A stretch of DNA of 38,538 bases from Sorangiineae bacterium NIC37A_2 (lineage in GTDB: Bacteria; Myxococcota_A; Polyangia; Polyangiales; Polyangiaceae): positions 14,241 to 52,778 of the forward strand of contig NASX01000033.1 of assembly GCA_002085155.1 (NCBI GenBank), given 5' to 3'. A program made the position numbers and the translations under genes. Under the pieces are notes generated by a model. It was not told the origin of the DNA. It did no database searches and worked only from the letters and a program-made list of their open reading frames with translations. Shown here piece by piece: positions 17,654 to 26,175 of this stretch. The first letter of the stretch is position 1. The number at the start of each line of letters is the position of its first letter.

Positions 17654-18829
17654 TTACTTCTCTTTCGGGACGTAGAGCGCTTGATGCGTCTCGTTCAAGA
17701 GGGCGCGGATGTCGATGCCCGGCGGAGCCTTCTCGGCGCGCACCTTCTCGACGCGATCCGGCGTGGCGAAGGCTCCGGGAAACCAGTGCCCTTTGTCTTC
17801 AAACATGTTGTACCGGTACTTCCCGAAGGCCTCCATATCGTAACACTTGAGCATCTTTCGGAACCTGAGCACCTCGGGGATGTTGATCCCGCTCGGGTCA
17901 TCTAAGAACTCAAAGCCCTCGTAGGCAGAGATCGGGTCCATCGCGATCTGGGCATCCATGCGCACGAGCGCGTCCAGATCTTGTCGAGAGAGAGGCACCG
18001 AGGTCGGGAAGACGCCGAGCATCTCTTCAACATGGCTCGGCTGGGTCATGCCGAAGGAGAGAGTGTGAACGAAGGGCAACCTGAGGCAAAAGCGCGCGTT
18101 CCACTGGATCGGGGTCGCCGGCGCGACGAGCTTTTTGACCTTTTCTGATGCGTTCCAAAGCTGACCGCCCTTGTCGTTGGGCGAGATGATGAACACGCCC
18201 ATGTCGCGCTCCGCCGCGAGCAAGAGGGCGCCGAAATTTCGCTGGAAGAAGTAATAATAGTGGAGGTTCACGAAGTCGAAGCGCCCGCTCACAATCGCGC
18301 GAGCGATCACGTCGGGGGTCGCGTGGCTCGAAAACCCGAGGTTCCCGATGACACCTTGCGCCTGGTACTCGGAGAGCACGTCGAGCGCCCCGCTCTCCAT
18401 GGCCATCCGAAACCGCTCAGGGTTATTCAGCCCATGCCAAGCGTAGAGATCGATCCGGTCGGTACGGAGCCCCTTGAGCTGTTCTTCGAGCATCCGGTGG
18501 GCCGCCTCGGGACTGTCCGGATCACCTTTGGTCATCAAGAAGTAGTCCGAGCGGCGCACGCCCACCTCCTCGAGCGCTTGGCCATAACAGTACTCGGAGC
18601 GACTGTAGCCGTAGGCGGTCTCGACGTGATTGATGCCGGCGGCGAAGGCGCGTCTGAGCATGTCGACGGCTTGATCGATCATGGCGCGGGTCGGCGTCTC
18701 TCTCGGCTTGCTCCAGCCGTCGATGTAACGCATCCCCCCCAGGGTGATCACACTCAAGGCCTTTTCGGTCTTCCCGAAACGCCGATATTCCATGGGGGCT
18801 CGTTCGCCGCGTCGCTCTAGCTCGGTCAT
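17654..18829 (-). CDS. Aldo/keto reductase family oxidoreductase
   Basis: The protein begins MEYRRFGKTEKALSVITLGG, a typical aldo/keto reductase strand. It holds HVETAYGYSRSE with the catalytic Tyr, LMTKGD with the Lys, and DLYAWHGLNN with the His; the usual Asp position is occupied by the Glu of HVET. GVIGNLGFSSHA and the NADPH-side segment ISPNDKGGQLW follow. Members reduce carbonyls with NADPH. The C-terminal ~100 residues (LDALVRMDAQIAM ... CYDMEAFGKYRYNMFEDKGHWFPGAF) are longer than the minimal barrel. Three Met starts are possible (18874, 18829, 18793) with no good Shine-Dalgarno. I chose the middle one; the fold needs only the last. It sits 15 bases after the PilT-like gene on the same strand. 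The substrate is unknown. It converges with the ruvB-linked gene, the stop codons being 4 bases apart. Confidence 0.88.
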   Translation of the reverse strand: MTELERRGERAPMEYRRFGKTEKALSVITLGGMRYIDGWSKPRETPTRAMIDQAVDMLRRAFAAGINHVETAYGYSRSEYCYGQALEEVGVRRSDYFLMTKGDPDSPEAAHRMLEEQLKGLRTDRIDLYAWHGLNNPERFRMAMESGALDVLSEYQAQGVIGNLGFSSHATPDVIARAIVSGRFDFVNLHYYYFFQRNFGALLLAAERDMGVFIISPNDKGGQLWNASEKVKKLVAPATPIQWNARFCLRLPFVHTLSFGMTQPSHVEEMLGVFPTSVPLSRQDLDALVRMDAQIAMDPISAYEGFEFLDDPSGINIPEVLRFRKMLKCYDMEAFGKYRYNMFEDKGHWFPGAFATPDRVEKVRAEKAPPGIDIRALLNETHQALYVPKEK

Positions 18830-18889
18830 CGCTGCTCTCGCGGCGATGATAGTCGGCGAGCCCGAGCCCCCCAAGTCGACTGGGCTCGA

Positions 18890-20497
18890 TTACGCCGTGG
18901 CCGAGAAAGACACGCCCGCCTGACGGAACATCGTCATCAAAGTCGCTTTATCGTTCGATTTTGAGAGAGCTTCGTCCGGCTCGACCTTCCCAGCCTTGAC
19001 CAGCTCGAAGAGGCTATCGTTCATCAGGCGCATGCCGATGTTGCGCGAGGTCTGCATCACCGACGGGATCTGGAAGATCTTGCCCTCACGGATCAGGTTG
19101 GCGATCGCCGGCACACCCATCATGACCTCCAGCGCAGCGACGCGCCCTCCGCCCTTCTTCTTACAGAGCATCTGGGCGATGACGCCCTTGAGGCTACCTG
19201 AAAGCATGGTGCGGACCTGGTTCTGCTGATTGGTCGGGAACTGGTCGATGATGCGGTCGATGGTGCTCGGCGCCGAGGAGGTGTGGAGCGTACCGAACAC
19301 AAGGTGCCCGGTTTCCGCTGTCTCGATCGCGATTGAGATCGTCTCGAGGTCTCGCATCTCACCGAGCAAGACGATGTCCGGATCTTCGCGAAGGGCGGCG
19401 CGCAGGGCCGCCTTGAAGCTCTTTGTATGTTCGCCGACCTGCCTCTGGTTCAGGAGAGACTGCTGGTTCTGGTGGACGAACTCGACCGGGTCTTCGATCG
19501 TGATGATGTGAGCTTTGCGGGTCCGGTTGATGTAGTCGATCAGCGCGGCGAGCGTGGTCGATTTACCTGAGCCGGTCGGCCCCGTCACGACAACGAGCCC
19601 CTTCGCCAAGTTGCAGAGCGAGAGCAGCTCCGTCGGCAAGCCGAGCTGTTCCACCGTCAGAATCTTCGAGGGGATGACGCGGAAGACCGCGCCCATGCCG
19701 CGCAGGTCGAGGAAGACGTTCGAGCGAAAGCGGGCGAGCCCCGGAATCTCGTGAGCGAAGTCGGTGTCCTTGACCTCCTCGAACTCGCGACGATTGCGCT
19801 CGGGCACGATGGGCCAGAGGATCTGAGGTACGTCGTTCTCCGAGAGCGGCCGTTCATCGGCCATCGGCACCATGTCTCCATCGAGGCGCAACATGGGCGG
19901 CGATCCCACGCACAAATGGAGATCGGAGGCCCTCAGGTCGACCATCTTTCGGAGCAATCGATTGATCGGGTCCGGGCTGTCACCAGCCTCCGCAACGAGA
20001 CGAGAATAGGGCGACGGACTGTCCACCTTCTGCAGAGAAGGCTGGGTCGGCTTCTGGGGAACGGGGATCCCGCCTGTTCCTTCTTCGCGCGCGCGACCGA
20101 GACTGGTCACGCTGTGGATCGTGGGCGAAGGCGCCGCAGGCCTTTGGGGCGGAGCCGTCGGCTCGAGGCCGCTCGCTTCGAGATCCGCAGGCAAGGTGAG
20201 ATCGAAGGTCGCCTGCACCAGGCCCATCTTGAGCTCCGCCACCGCGCGCACCGGTCCGTGTTCGGGCAAGTCGAAGGTCCACTCTGCAAACCCCGTCGAG
20301 AGCGAGCGCCGTGCTTCGTTCGTGAGCACACTCTCGAGCATCGCGTTGATGCGCTCGGGGGTCTGAGGATCGCCACGAACCTCATTTTCGCCCGCGGGTG
20401 TGATGACGATCGTCCGGCGGCCCGGAATCAGCTTCACTTCGCTCGCTCCCACCATGAGAGCCCGCTTCAACAGATCCTTCACGCTGATTTTGACCAA
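18890..20497 (-). CDS. PilT-like type IV pilus retraction ATPase with extra N-terminal domain
   Basis: Residues ~175-535 are a complete PilT/GspE-type ATPase: N-terminal RASDLHLCVGSPPMLRLDG, Walker A GPTGSGKST (~306-314), Asp box ITIEDPVEFVH, Walker B DIVLLGEMRD (~375-383), and the His box TGHLVFGTLHTSSA. This motor retracts type IV pili in twitching or social motility. PilT is usually ~350 aa; this one has 535. The extra residues 1-100 (LKRALMVGASEVKLIPGRRT ... FAEWTFDLPEHGPVRAVAELK) align by eye with the PilT N-terminal domain itself (MVDLRASDLHLCVGS ... TDFAHEIPGLARFRSNVFLD), so the domain looks duplicated. A Pro-rich linker joins the two. It is probably a paralogue with altered regulation. 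No other pilus gene is in the window. Confidence 0.9.
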   Translation of the reverse strand: MVKISVKDLLKRALMVGASEVKLIPGRRTIVITPAGENEVRGDPQTPERINAMLESVLTNEARRSLSTGFAEWTFDLPEHGPVRAVAELKMGLVQATFDLTLPADLEASGLEPTAPPQRPAAPSPTIHSVTSLGRAREEGTGGIPVPQKPTQPSLQKVDSPSPYSRLVAEAGDSPDPINRLLRKMVDLRASDLHLCVGSPPMLRLDGDMVPMADERPLSENDVPQILWPIVPERNRREFEEVKDTDFAHEIPGLARFRSNVFLDLRGMGAVFRVIPSKILTVEQLGLPTELLSLCNLAKGLVVVTGPTGSGKSTTLAALIDYINRTRKAHIITIEDPVEFVHQNQQSLLNQRQVGEHTKSFKAALRAALREDPDIVLLGEMRDLETISIAIETAETGHLVFGTLHTSSAPSTIDRIIDQFPTNQQNQVRTMLSGSLKGVIAQMLCKKKGGGRVAALEVMMGVPAIANLIREGKIFQIPSVMQTSRNIGMRLMNDSLFELVKAGKVEPDEALSKSNDKATLMTMFRQAGVSFSATA

Positions 20498-20646
20498 GTC
20501 CGTCCTCCGTTCGCCCTCTAGGAGGAACCTCCACGCCCATGCCCGGTCAGGCTGTCCGCCGCGCGGCGAAGGGTCACCCTAGATTTGCCCCCACACTACA
20601 GCAGATCTCGAAGGCTCAGGGAAACATCTAGCGTCCTAACGGGACG

Positions 20647-22206
20647 TCAGGGGCGGACAATCACCACAGTGCCGCGCTCCTTATTCAAGACGGCGTGCCA
20701 GTCGGGCGGCACCTGAGGGTCGGTCCACTCGAAGAGAAAAGCCGCATCCCGAGGCGCAAGGTTGACGCAGCCGTGGCTCCGCGCACGTCCGAATTCATCA
20801 TGCCAATAAGCGCCGTGCAGAGCGAAGCCCTTATGGAAGTACTGTACGAAAGGCACATCGCGTAGGTCGAAGGAATCGGTCCTGTCTTCTTCCCCATCCA
20901 TCGTGCTCGAGACCGACTTCTCATAGATCATGAAAGTCCCTTGCACTGTCGCTTGGTCTCGGTCCGGATCGCCCACCCCGCCGCGCCCCGTGCTCACGAG
21001 AGTTGCGAAAACAGGGCGCCTCCCTTCGTAGGCGACGAGCATTTGATCGCGGATCGATACATCGATCCACTTTCGATTCCCGACTGCCACACTGGGAAAA
21101 CTCTTTCGCTCAGGAACCATCTTGAGCGCCGAACGCGCTACCCAGAGCCCCTCACTCGTCTCGATGAGCTCCCGCTCCTTTTGACCCGTGAGAAGGTAGC
21201 CGCGTTTGCCGTGCTCATCGCGGACCGGGCGAAATTGACCGCTGTCGCTCCGCGACCAGAGGGAAACGCTCCCGCGCAGAAGGAACCCCGCGCGCAGGGG
21301 CATCTCCGCGTTCGCCCGCACCCCTTCAAAGGTCGTCTCCTGCACGAGCTTCACGCGATCGAGCGGCAGCAGGTCCATATCCGTCGTCAAACCAAAAGCC
21401 CGCCCCTCACTTTCTACAAAGTTCAGGAAGGCGAAGCCGCTGTCCTTGCGCGCCTGCCCCGCGTGAACCTGGGTGCGGAGACCGATATCAACGCCATATG
21501 GTTTCGTGAGAGGCTCCAGTAGAAAGTCGGGGATCTCTTGGCTCAAAGGGAGGTGCTCTGCGAGCTTCGATTCCCGCGCGCGAGCCAGCCAAGAGGCACC
21601 GCGGTCCAGCCCCTTCTGTCCTTCGACCGCAAGCATCTGCTTTTGTGTCGGCAGCTTGAAGTACCGATAAGGAGACGGGTCCTGGCTGAGCGCGTAGGTA
21701 TAAGGAGCCCCCTCTCCTCGCGTCGGCCGCCGCGCTGCCTGACGCACGATCGGATGGTTGAGATCGAGGGATGCCCCGAGGCCGATGCAGACGAACCCGC
21801 GCGGATTGATGCGGTACCATCCGCCGCGACATCCGTCGTTCAGAATCGCCGGACCGCGCGCATCCACCACCGCCCCCGCGCGAAGATACCCGAGCCGGGT
21901 GCGGGAGGGACCCGTGTCCGTGTAGATCCAGGTCCTGACCGCCGTACTCACAAGGCGCTCCCCTGTAGGTTCGAAGGGGGCATCGTCGTGGATCGTCCCG
22001 AGCTCAGCAGGAGGCTCCGCCTCTTGTGTCGCCTCGAAGGTGCCGTGTTCGATGACGAGTCGACTCTCCCCATCCTCCGTCTCAAACGGAAGTGGCCGAG
22101 GGTCGCAGGCTAGAGTGAAGCTCGCGCTCAAAAGAGAGCCCACAGACACTCGGAGAGCCTCCCCCACGGTTCCCCTCGGTCGTCTCCTCTTCACATTCTC
22201 TCGCAT
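20647..22206 (-). CDS. L,D-transpeptidase (YkuD family) lipoprotein
   Basis: Start taken at 22206 (MRENVKRRR), giving a basic N-region, a hydrophobic stretch and a lipobox-like LLSASFTLAC; an in-frame ATG at 22290 would place 28 unlikely residues in front. The 519-aa protein ends in a YkuD catalytic domain: KWIDVSIRDQMLVAYEGRRPV at its start and HGAYWHDEFGRARSHGCVN with the catalytic Cys and His. These enzymes form 3-3 cross-links in peptidoglycan or attach proteins to it. The ~330 residues before it contain an SH3-like segment (VSTAVRTWIYTDTGPSRTRLGYL ... GGWYRINPRGFVCIG, read in parts) and further beta-rich segments including LRAGFLLRGSVSLWSRS. This is longer than most family members. Likely location is the periplasmic face of an envelope membrane. 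Confidence 0.9.
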   Translation of the reverse strand: MRENVKRRRPRGTVGEALRVSVGSLLSASFTLACDPRPLPFETEDGESRLVIEHGTFEATQEAEPPAELGTIHDDAPFEPTGERLVSTAVRTWIYTDTGPSRTRLGYLRAGAVVDARGPAILNDGCRGGWYRINPRGFVCIGLGASLDLNHPIVRQAARRPTRGEGAPYTYALSQDPSPYRYFKLPTQKQMLAVEGQKGLDRGASWLARARESKLAEHLPLSQEIPDFLLEPLTKPYGVDIGLRTQVHAGQARKDSGFAFLNFVESEGRAFGLTTDMDLLPLDRVKLVQETTFEGVRANAEMPLRAGFLLRGSVSLWSRSDSGQFRPVRDEHGKRGYLLTGQKERELIETSEGLWVARSALKMVPERKSFPSVAVGNRKWIDVSIRDQMLVAYEGRRPVFATLVSTGRGGVGDPDRDQATVQGTFMIYEKSVSSTMDGEEDRTDSFDLRDVPFVQYFHKGFALHGAYWHDEFGRARSHGCVNLAPRDAAFLFEWTDPQVPPDWHAVLNKERGTVVIVRP

Positions 22207-22382
22207 GGGGTTCTCTCGGTCCGTCGGGGTGCCCCGAGGTCTTTCCAAAGGGCCCGCGCGCATGACCGCGCCGGGCGCGGGGAATACCACAAGGGGCGAG
22301 CTGACAGATCCAGCGAAAGGTCAACCCGCGCTCCGGTCAGCACTTCCCGACGATCCACACCTCAGGCATCCTCCGGCTCGAC

Positions 22383-22847
22383 ATGCGACTCCCCCGCGGA
22401 CTCTGGAAACTCCTGAAGGAGATCCTTCGACATCTCCTGCGCCGGCCGGTGGCGGGACTCATGGTGCTGGCTCGGGATCCTGAAGGAAAGATCTTGCTGG
22501 TGAGGCGGGCGGACTCAGGGTCCTGGGCGCTCCCAGGTGGGACTGTGGAGTGGGGTGAGACCTTTCGTACGACAGCGGTGCGTGAACTCCGAGAGGAGGC
22601 GGGAGCCCATGTCGTGTCGCTCGGAGCGCTCCGGGGCGCGTTCTCCGAGCCAACCCGCGATCCGCGTTTTCATGCGGTCACGGTCGTCGTCGAAGCCCAG
22701 GTCGCCCCTCAGCTGGACGGTCCCGATAACCCTCTCGAGATCCGCGAAGCCGTTTTTTTCGCTGAGGGTGAATTACCGGCAGACTTCAGTCACGGCACGG
22801 GTGACATTCTCCGACAGATTTTAGCCAGCCCTTCGGTCTGGGAATGA
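22383..22847 (+). CDS. NUDIX hydrolase
   Basis: The 154-aa protein has an intact Nudix box at residues 53-75 following G-x5-E-x7-RE-U-xx-EE-x-G-U: Gly53, Glu59, Arg67, Glu68, Glu71, Glu72 and Gly74 are all present. VAGLMVLARDPEGKILLVRR starts the fold, and the LREEAGA helix carries the Mg-binding Glu residues. NUDIX enzymes hydrolyse nucleoside diphosphates linked to another group. There are no motifs giving the substrate. It has a ~20-residue basic helix at the N-terminus and is divergent from the L,D-transpeptidase gene. It is followed ~60 bases later by the c-di-GMP genes, but shared transcription is uncertain. Confidence 0.9.
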   Translation: MRLPRGLWKLLKEILRHLLRRPVAGLMVLARDPEGKILLVRRADSGSWALPGGTVEWGETFRTTAVRELREEAGAHVVSLGALRGAFSEPTRDPRFHAVTVVVEAQVAPQLDGPDNPLEIREAVFFAEGELPADFSHGTGDILRQILASPSVWE

Positions 22848-22904
22848 GCTCCAGCGACAAAATGGGGCTCATGTTCCTCCCCCCATTGGCCGTTTGAATC
22901 GAAC

Positions 22905-24206
22905 ATGATGGAAAACGTGGGCCGTACCGTGTCGCTCGAGCCCTTAGGCGACGAGCGGTCCGTGTCACACGTACCCATGAGCTCCGCCACGCAGTCGGGG
23001 ACGCACCCGATCACGAGCAGCAGCGGACCGCGCTCCTCGGGAGGGGACAAGGAGCATTTGGAAGGACCTGCTCGGATCCTCATCGTCGACGACGACCATG
23101 AAACGGCGCGCGGCATGTCGCGCATCCTGTCGCGGGCTGGCTCCGAAGTTCACGTCGTCACGAGCGGCCGGGCGGCCCTCGAAGCCCTCGGCCAGACGAT
23201 CTTCGATGTCATCTTGAGCGACATCGGTATGCCTGAGATGGACGGGTTTGACCTGATCCACGCCATTCGCGACATCAACGCCGAGGTCCCGATTGTCTTG
23301 CTCACAGGGGAGCCGACCGTGGGCACCGCGGCCCGCGCCCTCGAAGTCGGAGCCTTCCGATATATCACCAAGCCTACCTCGCCGACCGAGTTGATGAACG
23401 TCGTCGAGAAAGCGAGCCAGATGCACCGCATGGCTCGCGTCAAAGAGCAGGCTCGCGAGATCCTCGGGCGCGAGTCGCGCCTCGGAGATCGGGAGGCTCT
23501 CTCCAGGAATTTCGATCGCTCGATCGATCAACTCTGGGTCGCGTTCCAACCGATCGTCGACGCCCGCACCCACGAGATCTATGGTTACGAAGCGCTCATG
23601 CGCAGTCGGGAGCCCTCCCTGCCCCATCCGGGGGCCATTCTCGACGCCGCCGAGACCCTCGGTCGCCTCGACGAGCTCGGCCGCCGCATCCGCGAGCTCA
23701 CCGCCTTGTCCATCCCGAACGCGCTGGGCAAGCCATCGTTTTTCGTCAACCTGCACGTCCGCGACCTCCTCGATCCGAGCCTTACCAGCCCCAAGTCGCC
23801 GCTCTTGCCCTTCGCCTCGCAAGTCGTCCTCGAGGTCACCGAGCGCGCCAGTTTGACCGAGGTGCCTGACGTTCGGCAGCGCATCTTCAGGCTGCGCGAA
23901 GCAGGATTCCGCATCGCCGTCGACGACCTCGGCGCCGGCTACGCAGGTCTCACGAGTTTTGCCTTGCTTGAGCCCGAAATCGTCAAGCTCGACATGAGCC
24001 TCATTCGTGACGTTCATGTGAGCCCGACCAAACGTAAGGTGGTCCGCTCCATGGCCAACCTGGCCCAAGACATGGGCATGTTGGTCGTCGCCGAGGGCAT
24101 CGAAACGATCGAAGAGCGAGACGCTGTCGTGGCGCTCGGCTGCGACTTCCTGCAGGGTTACCTGCTCGCTCGTCCCGCTCCCCCCTTCCCGGAGGTCTCC
24201 TGGTGA
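22905..24206 (+). CDS. Response regulator with EAL domain (c-di-GMP phosphodiesterase)
   Basis: Residues ~55-175 are a receiver domain: acidic cluster IVDDDHE, phosphoacceptor Asp106 in VILSDIGMPEMDG, and Lys156 in YITKPTS. A coiled linker (VKEQAREILGRE) leads to an EAL domain (~205-430). Catalytic signatures are intact: YGYEALMR (EAL at 229-231), the Asn of FFVNLH, the Glu of LEVTER, VDDLGAGYAGL, VKLDMSLIR, VVAEGIET and LQGYLLARP. It should therefore hydrolyse c-di-GMP to pGpG, with activity set by phosphorylation from an unknown kinase. The ~50-residue N-terminus is Ser-rich and disordered. A closer in-frame ATG at 22977 (MSSATQ) is a possible alternative start. Its stop codon overlaps the GTG start of a diguanylate cyclase gene (GTGA), so both proteins are likely made in fixed proportion. 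Confidence 0.93.
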   Translation: MMENVGRTVSLEPLGDERSVSHVPMSSATQSGTHPITSSSGPRSSGGDKEHLEGPARILIVDDDHETARGMSRILSRAGSEVHVVTSGRAALEALGQTIFDVILSDIGMPEMDGFDLIHAIRDINAEVPIVLLTGEPTVGTAARALEVGAFRYITKPTSPTELMNVVEKASQMHRMARVKEQAREILGRESRLGDREALSRNFDRSIDQLWVAFQPIVDARTHEIYGYEALMRSREPSLPHPGAILDAAETLGRLDELGRRIRELTALSIPNALGKPSFFVNLHVRDLLDPSLTSPKSPLLPFASQVVLEVTERASLTEVPDVRQRIFRLREAGFRIAVDDLGAGYAGLTSFALLEPEIVKLDMSLIRDVHVSPTKRKVVRSMANLAQDMGMLVVAEGIETIEERDAVVALGCDFLQGYLLARPAPPFPEVSW

Positions 24207-25303
24207 ACCGGGGGCTGACTTCCCCGGTCTCGCCCCAGATCGAAGAGGCGAGCGAGCCTGAATCTGTGGCGGCTTGGTCCGGCGTCGTCGGCGCTCGGCA
24301 CCGTCCGTCCATCGAACCTCCCGCAGCCACAGTCCCCGCTCGGGCCTGGCCGCCGCCGCCTGCCGCCTCGATTCCGCCCCGCGGCGCGCTGATCAGCTTC
24401 GGCGACGTCGAGCCCATCACCGAGCGAGGAAGAGTCACCGACTACGGCTCGATCCCTGCCCCGGTCGAGATCCGAGACCGCGCGGTTTTTCTCCGCATGG
24501 ACGGTGTCCACGCGGGCCAGGTCATTTCGCTGTGCGACGGAGAGATGACGATCGGGCGCGCCCCCGGTTCCGACATCGTGATCGACGATACAAGCGTCAG
24601 CCGCAATCATGCGCGACTCAAGAAGGTCGCGAAGGATGTCTTCCTGGTCGATGTGAGCGCCAAAAACGGCACCTTGGTTCAGGGAGAGCCGCTCCTCGGT
24701 CAAGTTCAGCTCCGGGACGGCGACTACATCCAGCTCGGACCGCGCGTCGCGTTTCGCTTCTCCTTGGTCGACGAGAAGCAAGAAACTCTCCTGCATCGTC
24801 TCTACGAGTCGTCCAATCGTGACTCGCTCACGAACGCCTACAACCGAAAGCACTTCGACGAACGCCTCGCGAGCGAGATCGCCTATGCGCACCGTCACAA
24901 CGGCGTGCTCGGCCTGATCGTCTTCGATATCGACTTCTTCAAGCGGGTCAACGACACCAAAGGGCACGCCGCCGGAGACGCCGTCCTCAAGCACGTAGCC
25001 GGACTCGCCATGAGCCGCCTCCGCTCCGAAGACCTGTTCGCCCGCATCGGCGGCGAGGAGTTTGCGATCCTGCTCCGGGGCGTCAGCCTCTCGTCGACTG
25101 CCCGCCTGGCCGAGCGGCTCCGCACCATGATCTCGGCGAGTCCAGTGCTCTTCGATGGGCATTACGTCCCCGTCACGATCAGCCTCGGCTGCGCCTCGCT
25201 CAACGAGCTCGACAATGCCGGCGGCGAGGACCTCGTCCGACTGGCCGACGAGCGTCTCTACCGAGCAAAGACCAGCGGTCGAAACCGAGTTTGTTCGACC
25301 TAA
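24203..25303 (+). CDS. FHA-GGDEF protein (diguanylate cyclase)
   Basis: The GTG at 24203 overlaps the upstream stop as GTGA. The 366-aa protein has a Pro-rich N-terminus (1-90), an FHA domain (~93-186; TIGRAPGSDIVIDD, SVSRNHARLKK, VSAKNGTLVQG), a short coiled linker, and a GGDEF domain (~200-362) with RDSLTNAYNRKHFDERL, FDIDFFKRVND, and active-site GGEEF at 283-287. An RxxD inhibitory site (RSED, 274-277) lies five residues upstream of it, so product inhibition is likely. It should make c-di-GMP from two GTP. FHA domains bind phosphothreonine, so activity is probably controlled by a Ser/Thr kinase; two such kinases lie in this window. No membrane segment is present. Confidence 0.93.
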   Translation: MNRGLTSPVSPQIEEASEPESVAAWSGVVGARHRPSIEPPAATVPARAWPPPPAASIPPRGALISFGDVEPITERGRVTDYGSIPAPVEIRDRAVFLRMDGVHAGQVISLCDGEMTIGRAPGSDIVIDDTSVSRNHARLKKVAKDVFLVDVSAKNGTLVQGEPLLGQVQLRDGDYIQLGPRVAFRFSLVDEKQETLLHRLYESSNRDSLTNAYNRKHFDERLASEIAYAHRHNGVLGLIVFDIDFFKRVNDTKGHAAGDAVLKHVAGLAMSRLRSEDLFARIGGEEFAILLRGVSLSSTARLAERLRTMISASPVLFDGHYVPVTISLGCASLNELDNAGGEDLVRLADERLYRAKTSGRNRVCST

Positions 25304-25342
25304 CGAATTGTGGTCTGCTCCGGGCCCCAAAAGGAGAACCCG

Positions 25343-25567
25343 GTGTCGATTGCAGTTGATGTATTGAAGGCTGAACGAGAGAACCTGAAGGAACTCTTGA
25401 GGACCATCGAGGCTGAGCAGCGGAAGGTCGAGGCTGAGCTCAAGGCCGTTCGGCAGCGCGAGCTGCGCACGAAGCGTGAAATCGAGGCGCTCTCGACGCT
25501 CATTGAGCTCGCGGAATCCGCCAGCAAAGAGGGCGGCGAAAAGAGCGAAGCTTCCGAGGGGAGCTGA
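25343..25567 (+). CDS. Small coiled-coil protein
   Basis: Start set at GTG 25343 because AAGGAG (25331-25336) lies six bases upstream; the more distant ATG-like opening at 25310 has none. The 74-aa product (MSIAVDVLKAERENLKELL...) is nearly all charged helix with heptad spacing (LKAERENLKELLRTIEAEQ, then VEAELKAVRQRELRTKREIEAL) and a Ser/Glu-rich tail. It resembles short dimeric coiled-coil proteins and has no enzymatic motif. It starts 40 bases after the diguanylate cyclase and is probably in the same transcript, so it might be a partner of it. No family was recognised. Confidence 0.75.
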   Translation: MSIAVDVLKAERENLKELLRTIEAEQRKVEAELKAVRQRELRTKREIEALSTLIELAESASKEGGEKSEASEGS

Positions 25568-25587
25568 CCGGGAGACGCGCCCGTCAG
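25564..25587. terminator. Possible bidirectional hairpin between convergent genes
   Basis: CTGAC...GGG pairs with CCC...GTCAG, with one bulged C, over the 16-bp gap between the coiled-coil gene and the EVE gene. It overlaps both gene ends. There is no T-run, so function as a terminator is uncertain. Confidence 0.3.
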
Positions 25588-26024
25588 AGCTTCGTCCCCG
25601 ACATCTCGAGGATCTTCTTGAACTCGGCGGGCGTCACCGGCTGGACGCTGAGGCGGGCGCGCTTCACAAGAGCCATGTCCTGAAGCTCAGGTTCGGCCTT
25701 GACCTCCTTGAGGCTGATCTTGCGCGCCATAGGCTTGATCGGCGCGACCTCAACCGCGCTCCAGTCCCCCGCCTTTGCGGTCGGATCGGGGAAGTGTTCC
25801 CGAACGATCTTCATGATGCCGACGATCTCTTTGCCCTCGTTCGAGTGGTAAAAGAAGGCGTAATCGTCGAGCTGCATCGCTCGCAGGTGATTGCGCGCGG
25901 TGAAGTTCCGTACGCCGTCCCAGGTCCCTCGCCCGTCCGCCACGAGCTTATCCCACGAGTACACGTAGGGTTCGCTCTTCATGAGCCAATAGTTTCGCGC
26001 CACGCAAAGGAGAGCAGAATCCAA
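25584..26024 (-). CDS. EVE domain protein
   Basis: The ~146-aa protein matches the EVE/thymocyte-nuclear-protein-1 type over its length: NYWLMKSEPYVYSWDKL, TWDGVRNFTARNHLRAM, DDYAFFYHSNEGKEIVGI, and WSAVEVAPIKPM. EVE domains have a PUA-like fold with an aromatic pocket that recognises modified bases in DNA or RNA. In bacteria some are coupled to restriction of modified DNA, but stand-alone copies like this are common in Proteobacteria and Myxococcota. Family members usually begin near NYWLMKSEP, so the GTG at 26003 (VARNYW) may be the true start. No restriction gene lies alongside. It is convergent with the coiled-coil gene. Confidence 0.9.
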   Translation of the reverse strand: MDSALLCVARNYWLMKSEPYVYSWDKLVADGRGTWDGVRNFTARNHLRAMQLDDYAFFYHSNEGKEIVGIMKIVREHFPDPTAKAGDWSAVEVAPIKPMARKISLKEVKAEPELQDMALVKRARLSVQPVTPAEFKKILEMSGTKL

Positions 26025-26103
26025 TCGCGCCGAGAGATCAAGCGCGCCGCTCCTCGAGCGCGCCCTCAGGACCTCGGGGGACGTCGGGCCGCGAGGGCAT
26101 AGA

Positions 26104-26146
26104 CAAAAGCAAACTCGCGCTCGCGGAGGTCCGTCGAGCGCGAGCT
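26104..26146 (-). terminator. Intrinsic terminator of ftsH
   Basis: CTCGCGCTCG (26114-26123) pairs perfectly with CGAGCGCGAG (26135-26144). On the minus strand the stem is followed by TTTGCTTTTG. It begins about 30 bases after the ftsH stop and could also slow transcription from the other side (CTTTTGG). Confidence 0.75.
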
Positions 26147-26175
26147 TTTGGGGCGCGAAAGGGCGCGTCAGTCGG

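Noticed and set aside
25584-26024. EVE-domain gene as part of a modification-dependent restriction system
   Set aside because: No nuclease, AAA+ GTPase or methyltransferase gene of that type is adjacent; neighbours are housekeeping or signalling genes.
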